From Toxonevra muliebris (Eukaryota > Arthropoda > Insecta > Diptera > Pallopteridae), in NCBI GenBank assembly GCA_963691655.1, contig OY829326.1, positions 22,308,878-22,372,877 of the forward strand: a DNA stretch of 64,000 nucleotides, written 5' to 3'. The notes beneath the pieces were generated by a model, which saw only the letters and a program-made list of their open reading frames with translations, searched no databases and was not told the origin of the DNA. Position numbers and translations under genes: made by a program. Shown piece after piece: positions 24,091 to 36,290 of this stretch (position 1 is its first letter; each line of letters starts with the position of its first letter).

Positions 24091-26947
24091 CCAAATTTCA
24101 AAAAAAAAGAACTTAAAGGCTTGCAGTCCTGGATCCGAGATCCACCATTCTTTTCCAATTTTGCAAAATTACATTAAATTTTCCCTAGTTTCTTTTTTGT
24201 TATTGATAAAAACCTAGAGTAGTTCAACCTATATTTTTTCTAATGCAGTCTGACTACAATATTTTATCATCTATTACCTATCATGGCTTTCCATTGATAT
24301 ATTTTTATATGACACATACAGGACTATCAAGATTCACAGCAATATAGTACTTGCCCTAAAACGTACGTTCTACCAGATAGATTATTATGGTATCCCCTAT
24401 AATTTTACTGCGATAAATTTTAACTTTACTTTATATGGTATAACAGAGTTTCCACGACCACCCCAATGGGATATACTAAATGTTTTCAAATACTTCGATA
24501 GTTGTTCGCTGGTCATCCTGTCAAATGTATCTCGAACTTAACTTTTAGACTCTTTGATATAAAATTGTGATAATTTGTATAACCTATCTTGTGAACAGAG
24601 TATATTGGTTTTAATCGGATGACATTTGTTTGGAATTCACATAATTAGGTTACCTCCATTATAACTGGAGCAAAACTTAAACAATTTCAACCAATTTGGT
24701 ATAGGTATTAAAGCCAGGAAGTATAACTACTATGAAATTTCCAACATCCAGCAAAAACCACGCCTATTTTCAATACTATTAAAACTGTCATAGGATAATA
24801 TCAAAGAAAATAATGAAATTAATGTACTTAAACTCAGTATAGGAAATTTAGCTGAAAATAAAATATTCAATACAAAAACCATCAAAATCGATTAATAACC
24901 ATGCCTGGCTACTGAAGCAGATAATAAAATATTTAAATTAGAAAGTTTGCTTAAATTCTATTTTTTCTTTTTATCTTTTCTATTTTTTAATAAAAATTAA
25001 AGTCACTAACATCGTACAGCCGCGGAGCACTAAACTTTCTTAAAACCGCACAGAAGTTTTCTCAATTTTTGACATGTGGCAAATAATTTTGAAAGAAGAA
25101 ATTATATTTTAATTATTATTATGATTAATATGTTTTACAATGTTGCACTTTCAATTAAAAAAAAAGTTATAAAAACTCAATTTATTTTATTGAATTGCAA
25201 AGAAAACAGTTGTAGAAAAAAGTCGTGGTGATTTTATGGAATGTGCAGAAATAGGAAATAAGGTTTTTTCAAATTAAAATTTATGTACATATACTCTACA
25301 AATTATTATGTTCAAATTATGTCATAACTCAATTATATATATACAAACAAAAATACAAATACCTAAAAGGGACTAATTAAATTAAATATTGTACAAAAAA
25401 CCCTCAAAGCTTACTAATTAAACGAAAAATGTATATTTTGTAATATTATTATATAACTAAAAATTGACGCTTGTGTGCAATGATGATAGCTTAAATCAAA
25501 ATGCAATTATTTCAATATGCAATTAATGATTTTGTCTCTACAGCAAAAACAACGCTAAGCTTTTACAAGCGTACAATACCTAATGCATAAGTAAGTAAGT
25601 TTACAAACGTGGTCGTGGCTCAAATGGGTACTTGTGAAATAGCAAAAATGACAAATGTTAGGGTATCTATGTACTTCTTTATATGTATGTTTGAATTTTA
25701 ACTTCGCTTCAATGCACTTCCCAACAGCCAACAGTCAGAGCTAGCAACTCGTACTTACGAACGTACAGTGGAGTGTAATTAACAAATGAACGGAAGCAAC
25801 CAAAACAATTGTAATTATTTATAGTAAAGCATTCATGTGTGGCTAAAGTTTGTTTGTTTAGTTTGTTCAATACACTCTTACGTACATGCGTGTGTGAGTG
25901 TGTAGTTGTATTTTTATTAACAACACATTACGACTGTCGTTTTTGTTTTTTGTTTTTTTTTTGGTATTAGGCCAACAGACTTTATACCTTTAGGCCATGT
26001 TGCCTTTTTTGTTTAAGTATGTATGTATTTTAATTCATTATGGTACCAAATTATAAAAAAAAAGAATTAAAATCTATTAAAAAAAAAAAACAAAAATGAC
26101 AATTTTAAAATGAGTTCAACATTTAATTGCGTAATTAATAGAAAAACAAACGAAAACAATAACTTTGACATTAATTTTATTGCAAATTAACGACAGTTTT
26201 TTTTATTTATAATTTTTTTACTACATAATTTGCCTTGGTCTTCTCTAAAAATCGATTATGAAAAAATGAAATATCGTTTTTTTTTTGTTTAATTTTGTTT
26301 AATTAAAACCAATAATTATAATTATTACTACCATTAACTATTTGGAAACTACATAATTGAAGAAAGTTCAGAGACATAAAAAACGAAGCAAAACAAGCTT
26401 TTGGAATGTGTAATAGAATAGTTCAATGACCTTTTCTATTTATCTGTTATTGAAGCCAAAGCACATTAGTGTTGGGATTACTTTATGTTCCATAAGGAAC
26501 TACAGAACATATTGATTAATTTCTCATAATAAAAAAAAGCTATTTTAAAATGGATAAATTGCAACATATCGATGGTATTGATTTTTCAATAAGTAAAAAA
26601 AAAAGAAAATCAACGCTAATGGAAACTCTATTATATTTGCATTGAATATTTGAATGCTAATGCTTAATCAATTTTATTAGCACTGGAAACGTAAGCCAAT
26701 TTATTTGAAATTAAATTTAAATATGACAAAAAGCTCCTATAAGGTTATATATATCTCTTTCACACAGCAAAGTTTTTCAATGTAAATGTAGTTCAAAAAA
26801 GCATTAGCATTAAGGGGAGGTTACTGTCGAAGGGCAAGAAAAATGCATTGACTTCGGGAATTTTTTTTTAAATATAAAATAAATACTTTTGGAAATGAGT
26901 TTTAACGTATTTTATTCTTCTATCAATGGAGAGTAAAGTCCAGTCCA
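24091..26947. other. Intron stretch, nothing recognised
   Basis: AT-rich sequence with A/T runs. No gene, terminal repeats or RNA recognised. Confidence 0.4.
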
Positions 26948-26984
26948 CTGATGAGGAATTGTGGCGGATTCCGAAACGGCCGTC
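26948..26984 (+). ncRNA. Hammerhead ribozyme core, type I, palindromic stem III
   Basis: All conserved catalytic elements are present in order: CTGATGA (26948-26954), stem II GGAAT/ATTCC (26955-26959 with 26968-26972) closing an 8-base loop, GAAA (26973-26976), then CGGCC and GTC (26982-26984), after which cleavage would occur. The stem III strand ACGGCCGT is a perfect 8-base palindrome, so it would form best between two RNA copies, as in the minimal type I hammerheads described from Penelope-like elements and some SINEs. Stem I pairing (TCCA with TGAT..) is imperfect. No Penelope reverse transcriptase is seen nearby. Confidence 0.7.
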
Positions 26985-27059
26985 TGATTTGCCCGTCTCT
27001 ATATACATTGTTGTTGTGATGACTACATTTGTTCATTAACCTGTTTATATATAACTTCA

Positions 27060-27289
27060 AATAACGAAATTGACATGAACTTAAGTCATGACTTTGAAAA
27101 TTAACCTCTAGATTCAATTTTCATAGTCTCCTAAAAAACTATCAAGCCCAGTTTTGTTGATAAAAAAAATTCAAAATGGCTGTTCCAGCTTCCAACAACT
27201 AAAGCTATGCATTACTTGTTTTGGTCCGCGCGCGACTTAAAATACTTAAAAGAATTTTTCATCGCCATTAACGGTATTATTATTTGAAA
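27060..27289. other. Intron stretch, nothing recognised
   Basis: AT-rich sequence between the hammerhead repeat and the inverted arm; nothing recognised. Confidence 0.35.
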
Positions 27290-28835
27290 AACTCTTACTT
27301 CTGAAAACTAAAAATTTTTTTAGAATACATATTCCATTTGAATTCCAGAATAATCGAATTTATGTTCTATACTTCAGAATATTTCAATTTTATTTCAGAT
27401 TATTTTAAACTGATTACAAAATATTCCATTCTAAATAGATTTCAGAATATTTCACTGAAATATCCTGAACCACTTTTCTGAAGTACATTTGGAGTTTTCT
27501 GAAGTTCAATTGATTACATAAACTATTAAAATTTAAGATAATTAACCCTGGACGACACTTCTTAGTTGAATCAACGTATTTTCTTTTTTAATTTGAATTA
27601 ATTAACAATAAATTAATTAGTTTTGTTTTTAAGTAATAAAAAGCACTGAAAAAATTAAACAATCAATAATTTTGAAAAAAAAATGAAGTGTTTAATAAAA
27701 TACAATAACAAATTTTTTTTATATAAGGAGTAATTGACATCGAGTTAAAAAAGGCGTTGTCTATTCGACGAAGATGGACCTTAGTGTATAAAAGTGGTTC
27801 CTATTTTTATTTATGCTCTAAATCTGATTGAGTATCCAAAATTTTTCTATTATGTATTATGAAAAGACCTATTCAAAAAATCTATATTTTGACCATCTAA
27901 AAAATCTATAAACAATTTTCTTAATACATTTTTTAAAAATGTTTTTAGAAACTGGTTATATTGGTTTTTGAATCTATCATCAAAAACATCAAAATTTTCT
28001 GAATTCTAAGCTAAAAATGGTTAAGTGAAATTTTAATTATTTAGTATGGTTAGAAAATAAAAAAATGTGGTCAGCTTCTGGAAAATTTATTAAAAAAAAT
28101 TTACATAATTTTTTTCTTAATTTTTAGATGGTAGAAAGTCGCCAAAACCGACTTTTTAGCTTTTTTGGGTTAAAAGATTAAAAAAAATTGTGTGATTGCA
28201 AAAAGAATTATTAACAGAAAACTTTTTAAAGCTAATTTTTAAGCTTTTCTGAAAAGTTTTCAAACAGTTGTGGAACTTTATTTGGAAACGACGTTTTCTA
28301 AATTGACAGTAAACACAATTCGAACATTGTTATGTTATACGGTAAATATTTCTGGAAAATTCGAAAAAAGTTCTGAACTAATTTGGGTTCTTTGATAGAT
28401 TCTCGATTTTTAAGATTCATTAACAATTTAGGTTTTTATAAACAAATTTAAGCCAAATTTTCTAGAACAAATTTATTTTTCAAGATTATGCACTTTTTTT
28501 TTTTTTTGATTGCTGTGTTGGTATTCTCAAAACAAAATTCCAAAAAACGTCGCATTTTTCGGTGTTTTAATTAAATATAGCCCCTTAAGATTTCTCGAGG
28601 TGTTTGAATAAATCTGCATTCCAATTCGGGATCAACGTACAACTATGCACTGGAAACCACTGCTTATTCTCGTAGACCTGTGTTATTCTGAAGTACAATT
28701 GAAATATTCGGAAATCTGTTTGGAGTAATCTGAAGTCGAATTGAAATATTGTGAAGTACCTGGGTTATTTTAAATTAAAAATGGAATTTAAATATAAAAT
28801 CTAATTGAAATTTTTTGAAATATGTGTTAATACAA
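27290..28835. repeat. Possible foldback element with internally repetitive arms
   Basis: The left arm (about 27290-27500) has repeated TTCAGAATATTTCA-type units. The right arm (about 28640-28830) has the same units in reverse orientation (TTCTGAAGTACAATTGAAAT, CTGAAGTCGAATTGAAAT). About 1.1 kb of AT-rich sequence lies between. Boundaries are approximate. Confidence 0.45.
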
Positions 28836-31800
28836 TTTTTGTTTTATTTTATTGTAACAAGAAGAAATCAAAATGTTACTAAAAATTATGCAAATACACC
28901 AAATACAGCCTGGTTTTGCGTTGTTGCGAAATCCGTCCTTTAAACTTAAGCTGTTCAAAATGTTCCTGACTTCAAAGCTACGTCATTACCTTGTATGTAT
29001 ATCATTTTTATTAGTAATTTTCGATTTTTTATTAAATATTTTGTTTTGTTACCAATTAAAAAACAACTTGATGAAATATGATATCGAAAATTGTTTCGAT
29101 TTGCACCGCCTTTCTCTAGTCCCAATTAATGATGCTAATCGAGGTTTCGGTTTAAAGACTTATTTTTTTTTTTTTTTTGAACTGTCAAGCGCCCTTATTA
29201 GTTTTAGGATTAAACTAAAAAATAAGCATCTTCTTTTTTATTACATACATTCCACTAAGTGCATCAGCATTTAAATAAAAACTTTAAGTTAATTGAAGTT
29301 AACCTGTGTGTCATACGTTAATAATCTGAAATTATTTATACTTTCAACTCTTAATGAACTTACATAAAAACATGCCAAATAAAAAAATATTAATAATAAA
29401 TGAAAAAAAAAAATACTTAAAAACAAAAAGTTAAAGTGAAAAGCTCAATAATTTAAATGAACATCAACATCAATATAGAAAATTACCACACTGTCATATG
29501 AGTATGAGTTACAGATACTAGTACTTTAACTGAAATTTATATTTCAAAGTGAACAATTGCAACATTATTTTAATTTGGTTGTAGTTTTTACTTTTGCTTC
29601 TGCCAACATTATTAACAATTATTTTCAGTTATTACTATGAAACAATTTTAGTTACTATTCATAATATTTTTATTTATTTTTGGTATACTTTGGTAACTTC
29701 AAGATACTTGAACACTCACGTACTTCATCTAAGCATCTGAATTTTTAATTTTTTTCCCCATTTTTCTTTTGTCCTAGTTTGAATTCATCAGCTCTCAGCT
29801 ACTTGAGATGTTGTTGTTTTACACTTTAGCCTAATAATATAAATTTTTAATTTGCTAACTTTATGTATGTGGATTACATAAAGCTTTCAACTGCCTTTGG
29901 CTTTAAACACAAAAATTATTAAGTATTATAAAGAAAGCGAAAATGACTGCAACCTACTCTTGCTACCAACAGGAAAGAGGCGGCTAAGTTTACACAGCTG
30001 TTAGTAATATAATTTTTTTGTGAGAGAAATAGTTAATATACCTACTCGTACATGTGTTTATATAAGTTATGAATGATTTATTTTTGTTTTTTTTTTCGTT
30101 AGATTATGAAGAAGGCTAATGTGGGAAACGTTTCACATAAAACTGTGAATAAATATTATTTAAAAATATCTGCCTGCAGGTATTAGTAAAGGTATTGGTA
30201 ATAAATCAAACTATTGCTGTTTGTTTGACCAACTGAAAGAGGTAAAAATTGTTTGGATTGAGAATATGACAAGAAGAGTATAAAAAGGAAGAAGGCATCA
30301 AGACAGATTTTAGAAAATGTGTTCAAATATAAAAATTTCAACTCCCAATGAAAGAAAAAAATTATAAATGGGTGTCTGAAGCTCTCAAGAGAAGTTGTTG
30401 AAAAAAGTGAAATTATTGCCCTATAAAATTACTTCAGACAATAAAAACAAAAAAAGGAAGTAATTGAAAAGTGGCCAGTAGGTATCAAATTTTTAAGCTG
30501 GAACCAAAAAAAAAAAAAAAAAAAAAAAAAAGAAAAAAGATGTTGCCTTAATGACGTAAAATATTTGTAAATTTTATTATTATTTATTTCACATAAAAAA
30601 ATTTTAAAAACATTTGGTAAGAAAAATAATTTCAATCTTTATTTTTTTAATCAACTTAAAAATTCATGCATAAAACAAACAAAAAATTACAGCAAAAAAA
30701 ATAATGAAGACGATGACTGAAAGTTTGTAAGCAATACTCGAATAAATATATTTTATTGAAGCAAAGAGGGGGTAAAAAGCAAAGGAAAAAATATACCCAC
30801 AAAAGTAGAAAAGTAAATAAAAAAAAATTGACAAGCGAGCGTGAAAAATGCGTTGATATTGCGTAATATTTTTTCAGTTTACGTTTAAAGTGAAGAGTAA
30901 AAAAAAAAAAAAAACTAAAGTAGTGAAGAGGTTTTTTTTTGAGGTAAGTTTAAAGTGGCTTAAGTGCTTATACATATGACAATATGCAACAAATATATGA
31001 TGAATATTCATACCTACATAAATATTTCAGATACATACCGTTGAACTTTCGTGCCAAACGAATTTTAATTTTTTTTTTTTTTTTTTGTTTCGAGAAATTA
31101 AAAGATTTTTTCATTTTTTTTCATATGTTGAAATATAAATGTGTTTCGCAAAATTGTAAATTGTTTTTACATTTTTGTTAATTTTTAAAGAAAGAAAGTT
31201 TACTATATATATATATGTATATATTTAATTACTATTAATGAATATATTTAATTATCCTATAAAATTAAGCAAAATTTCTGCAATTTCATTTCTAATGGCA
31301 CACATTTGCTAAATCAAATCAATCAATTTCCTTAACTCGCGCCATTTTCTCAAACCAGTTGAGATTTGAAAGTGAAAATATAATTATAAATAAATGAACA
31401 AAATTCGATGAATAGAAATTGTATATTATTTGGTTAAAAAAAAAAAAAATCACATTCATTTTTTTCCTCAAGTAGCAATTCGTGAAATCAATCACTAAAA
31501 ATTATTTTTTTTTTCAGAATTTAATGTCAATATGGAAATTAGTAAGTTTCTATAAGAAAACACGATTCCCAAATTTTTAGCCCATAAAAATTTTTTTTTA
31601 CAAATAATTTTAAGAAGTTTTTTTTTTCAATTTGATGTATTTCGGGATCTGCTTAACCAGATTTATCGAAATTTTCAGAACTACTTACTTTTTAGTGATA
31701 GTTTATGAAGAATTTTTTTCGATCGCCAAATAACGGTAATTTGTTTATTTATAAGTATTTGTTTATAACAATTAGCAAGCAAACATTGTTCTGGATCATG

Positions 31801-32361
31801 AAAAAATCTGAAAAAACTCATAAACATTGCTAGTACTGTTTTCAAACATATGTGCAAATTTTAAAGTATATCCATTTTTTGTTTAGAAGTTATGATTTTT
31901 TAAATCAGCTCTGTACAAAGTTTTGTCGCATTTGGAGTAAGTGCGCTGTCGCTCGCAAAACAAAATTTACGAACACGTTTTCGACTATGCAAATTTCACT
32001 ATTTAACATTATAAATAAATCGATTATCGTCAAATATAGACTTTCCGGTTTGTTCTATATATAGATATATATGATTTACCCAATAGAACGAATAATCTCT
32101 GTAAAAGTGAACTATAAGAGAAACACACTAAATAAGTTTTTTTATGTAGAATCGAATTATAAGAATGAAATCTTTAAAGCTGATGCAATGTTGTAAGTAT
32201 CGAGGAAGGTTTGGATTATGTTGAAAGGCTCCGCTCGAAGACGATGATTTGAAATAACCTAAAGTAAGGGAATGAAGAAGTATTAATGTTGATGAATACA
32301 TTTCTGAAACCAACACTAAAATCCTTAAAGCTATAAGTTGTTGTTTCTATGTTGAGATCTA
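28836..32361. other. Intron stretch, nothing recognised
   Basis: AT-rich DNA with long A/T runs. A 133-codon open frame at 28873-29274 (plus strand) ends in a poly-Phe stretch from a T run and has no recognisable domain; I do not call it a gene. Confidence 0.4.
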
Positions 32362-32602
32362 CAGTGACTTTCAAAACTGTTCATAACGTAACGAATTTAA
32401 AAAAAATGTTATTTATAGTCAAAATTTCTGGACTTCCAAGACCCTTTATAGACTATATGATTTACAAAATTTGTTTCCACTTTTGTTCATTTGGATGTGT
32501 ACAAATTTAACTATATTGTTACTTTTCGATTTGTCACCATTATTGACCACTCATCGTGTCCCCAAAATTTGCTATGTTATGAACAGTTTTGTAAGTCTCT
32601 TG
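32362..32602. mobile_element. Tc1/mariner-type MITE with TA duplication
   Basis: 241 bp flanked by TA (32360-32361 and 32603-32604). Both ends carry CAAAACTGTTCATAAC in inverted orientation, within ~38-bp imperfect TIRs; the left end starts CAGTGACTTT. No coding capacity. A TA target and CAGT start fit the Tc1/mariner superfamily. Confidence 0.7.
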
Positions 32603-32604
32603 TA

Positions 32605-34109
32605 GGACCCTGTCACAATTGAAGTGATAGGGGCACAAATATCATCGCAAAATTTTAATTTTGTGGGCTACCCAATACAAACAAATTTTAAACAGCAATT
32701 TCAATAATTCAGTGCCACAACAGTACCATATATTTACAATAAGGTGACCAAGCGTCCGGGATTTCAGGTCTGTTTTACCGGATTTTGAATAAAAATTAAA
32801 AGCGACGAAAAACCATATAACTTCTAGCGGATATACGTTGGGTCGACAGTTTTGAACATATGCGAAAGCAAGACATTTCAATAAATTAGATGGCAAGTAT
32901 TATTTAATATTTGCTTTGTATTCCTGGAACAAACACTCCAGCTGAAGGATTTTTTTCTTCAATTAATAAGCATTGGACTGTCTGGAAAAAATTCGTCTAT
33001 AAATCAAAACACTGAAATCTATTCTGTATTTGAAACAAAATTTAGAATATTTACAACTTTCTTAAAACGAACCCAGTTAGTTAAAAAAATATATATGAAT
33101 TTTAATGAACTTCCAGCCTCCAACCTCCAGCCAGTAGTGAACTCGATTTTAATTGTATTATATTCATTAATTTAATTTTATTAATTTAATTTTTCTAAAA
33201 TAATTTCATATTTAAGAGTAAGAATTTAAAATATACATATAGCGAGAAAAAAGAAAAAAAATAGATTTATAATTTAAATTTGCACCTGCTTTTTTTTCTA
33301 AACGTTCTGGATTCTAGTTCAAAAAATCTGGTCACAATGATTTACAACAATAACATCTGTATTGCATTTTATACATACAACTAGTTATCTATAATTATAT
33401 TGTGCAGGTCTGTACCTTCTTTTCATTTATCTATAGAAAGCAAAAAAAAAAATATAAGAAAAACAATTGCCAACAATTTACAACAAAAAAAAAATTTTGC
33501 TGCTTCTTCATTTTTTTCCAAGTTTTCGTTTGTGTTTTCTTTTCTTTTGGTGTTCAATTTTTAGTTGATTGCAATTTTGCTGCTGCTTGATATTGGCCAA
33601 CAATATACGAGTATAATAAATAAAAGAAAAATACTTGCAGCAACGACGCACTAACAAAACAAAAACAACAAAAAGTAGCAGCAATACAAGTATAAGTATA
33701 CAAGGTGACGAGCGTAATGTAGCGTTACAGTACTGCAATAATAAATAGATACAAATACGAATATATAAGTACTAAAACTTGTTGTTGTCAGCTCCGTAAA
33801 AGATTGGCAAATGTTTTCCTATTGTTGTTGCAATTGTAAGTTGTTGTTGGCAACTGATTACTACAATGTATATTATTTATTTATTGCTATTTATCAAATT
33901 GCTGCAATTTTATTTCTGGTTTTGTTGCGTTGTTGTTTTTTGTCTGGCTGGTATAAAAGTTGGCCAAAGAAAGTTTAAGAAATTTTTGGGCAAATATTTT
34001 TGACTGCATGGAAACTGACAGTATTTCATATTTCAAGAGCAAAATTTGATAAAACTAAAATTATTTTTAATAAGTATTATTAGAATTATATTTAATTTGT
34101 TTAACTTAC
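32605..34109 (-). other. 5' part of the 30.4-kb Tie intron
   Basis: AT-rich intron sequence downstream of the signal-peptide exon donor (GTAAGT, 34104-34109). No element recognised. Confidence 0.5.
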
Positions 34110-34560
34110 CCTCAGATTCATTTAAAATTTCAGCGGAATCTCGATCTTCTTCATTACTTTCGCCATCATTTTTATTATTATAAATTTCACTTGAACTTCT
34201 TCGTGTTGTTGATGTTGGTGCTGAGGCTGATGATGACGACGATGATGTTGACGACGATGATGATGATGTCGATGATGATGATGTTGTGCTTTTATTGTTG
34301 TTTTTATTTGTTGATTCATTTGTTACTAATACTTGTTTTTTCGCTTCACCATTTTCATTTTTTTGTTGCTGTTGTGTATCATTAGTTTCTGCTTCTACTA
34401 ATGTTGTTGCTGATTGCAATAATTGCTGCTGTTGTTGTTCATCTTTGTTGTTATTGCTGCTGCTACTATGTTGAGAAATCACACAATTGTTGCATAGTAT
34501 CCATAATATAAGCACCACCACTATCAAAATACGTCGATGAATTTTCATCAACACCATCAT
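34110..34560 (-). CDS. Tie: Tie-like receptor tyrosine kinase, signal-peptide exon
   Basis: First coding exon: 150 codons plus one base. Three Met codons (34560, 34557, 34548) precede a basic KIHRR and a hydrophobic core ILIVVVLILWIL, a clear signal peptide. The rest is low-complexity Gln, Asn and Ser (a long Ser run at about 90-115), encoded by CAA/CAG- and TCA/TCG-type trinucleotide repeats. The exon ends GAATCTGAGG before GTAAGT in phase 1; the next acceptor (3742) supplies AT, giving Asp151. This phase fit, the strand and the lack of any other signal peptide for the kinase support the link. An unseen exon between them cannot be ruled out. Confidence 0.75.
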
Positions 34561-34895
34561 AGCACTCGAATGTTTTTCTTTGTTTTCTTCTTCTATTTTT
34601 GTGTTTTTTTTTTTCGTTATAGTTATTGCAGGTGTTATAATTTTTTTTTATGAACAACTTTTTTTTATTGTTGTTGCTGTTTTATTGTTAAACCTTTTTT
34701 CGTTTCTCCTTCTCTCTTTCGCGTTCAAAGAAAATTATAATTATGCAGAATTTGCTCGTTACTATTGCAACTGCTATTACTGCTGCAACTGTTGATATTG
34801 CTGTTGCTGCTATGATGCGTGCAATAATTCAAGTCTTTCTGAAGAAGACTTTTCTTTTGTTGTTTGCGATAACGTTGTTGTTGCTGCATTGGAAT
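34561..34895 (-). other. 5' UTR portion of the first coding exon
   Basis: Runs from the start codon up to a strong minus-strand acceptor: a pyrimidine-rich tract ending TTTTCACTTACAG next to 34895. This means at least one more noncoding exon lies upstream (higher coordinates). The UTR is rich in CAG/CAA repeats. Confidence 0.6.
34725..34889 (-). CDS. Upstream open reading frame (uORF) in the Tie 5' UTR
   Basis: ATG six bases inside the UTR exon opens a 54-codon frame, starting MQQQQRYRKQQKK and ending in TGA at 34725-34727, about 165 bases before the main start. It is Gln/Asn/Ser-rich with no recognisable domain. If translated it would reduce initiation at the kinase start. It could equally be untranslated. 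Confidence 0.35.
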   Translation of the reverse strand: MQQQQRYRKQQKKSLLQKDLNYCTHHSSNSNINSCSSNSSCNSNEQILHNYNFL

Positions 34896-35079
34896 CTGTA
34901 AGTGAAAATAGAAAGAAAAACGAAATTAGTTGGCATCCATAATGAACAATAAAAATGTTTCATTTTATCTAAACAGACGCTGAAACAAAAAGAAACACTA
35001 GCTAGAGTATGTTACACAAATCTTTGAAGGAGTCTAAAATTTGGATTTGGAGAGGATTTACTGTTGCACTAAATTATAG

Positions 35080-36290
35080 GACTAAAAATCAATCAGATAA
35101 AAACTGAGATCCTGTTCAGAAAATTGGTCAAATTTTTCACCAAAATTCAGAAAAAAAACTAAGACCAGAAAAAAAACTAAAATCCAATCCAAAAATCAGA
35201 TCGAAATTTAACACAAAATTAGTCTTATATTAGGATCACAATACAGACTAAAATTCAGGTCAAAAATCAGACTGAAATTTAAGCCAAAACTCAGATTTAA
35301 ATTTAGACCACAATTCAGATTAAATTCAAAAAATATTCAAACCAGAATTCATATCAAATTTAAACCAAAATTTAGAGCAAAAATCAGATAAAAACTTAAT
35401 CTAAAAATCATATGAAAACTTAGATTAAAAATCAGACCAAAAGTCATACAAAAATACAGAGTAAAAATCAGTCGAAAATCCAGATCAAATTCTGAAAAAA
35501 AATCAAACCGAAATTCTAACCAAAATCGGACCAAATTCTAATTAGATATCAACAGAAAACTCAAAACAAAATCAGTTCAAAAATCATAACAGAAATATGG
35601 CTCAAATTATATCAAATTTAGTTAAAAAACCAGACCAAATTCAAAACGAAATTCAGACACAAAATGAAACCAAAATTCAGACTCAGTTCAGACCAAATTC
35701 AAACAAGGAACAGATAAAAGATCGGAACGAAATTCACACTAAATCAAACTATAATTCGGATTAAAATTTGGACCAAATAGGAACCAAATTCAGACCAAGA
35801 ACTAAATCGAAGTTCAGACCAAAACCCAGACCTTGATAAAACTTTGCACCAAAAATTCAGATCAAAATTCAAAAAAAAACTCAGACCAAAATTCAGAGCA
35901 AAATTCAAGCAAAAAATTAGAACCAAAAATCCTGCTAAAAAACAGAAAGAAGCTTGTATTAAAAATTAAACCAAAATTCGGATCAAAACTTGGACTAAAA
36001 GGACCCCAATTCCCACCAAAAAATAGAAAAAAAAAACTAACCCCAGACCAAAATTCAAACCAAAATTCAGACCACAAGTCAGACGAAAACAACCCAAATA
36101 TCATATCAAAATACAAATCAAAATTTAACCCAAAGTTCGGCCAAAACTCAAACCAAAATCCAACAAAAATCTCAGACCAACTCAAACCAAAAACTAGATC
36201 AAAATTCAGGTCAAAAACAATGCGAAGATCAAACCAAAATTCAAACCAAAATTCCGAAATCTAAGCCCAAAAAAAAAATTAACCGGACTT
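35080..36290 (+). repeat. Degenerate ~12-bp minisatellite, array C
   Basis: The longest uninterrupted array. Near-regular units such as ACCAAAATTCAA and ACCAAAATTCAG at 35860-36250 read as SDQN/SNQN repeats in one frame, producing an open frame at 35833-36264 that is not a gene. Confidence 0.8.

Noticed and set aside
28873..29274. 133-codon open frame on the plus strand
   Set aside because: No recognisable domain, AT-driven composition, ends in a poly-Phe run from a T tract; most likely chance.
35833..36264. 143-codon Asn/Ser/Gln open frame
   Set aside because: Produced by the 12-bp minisatellite read in a frame without stops.
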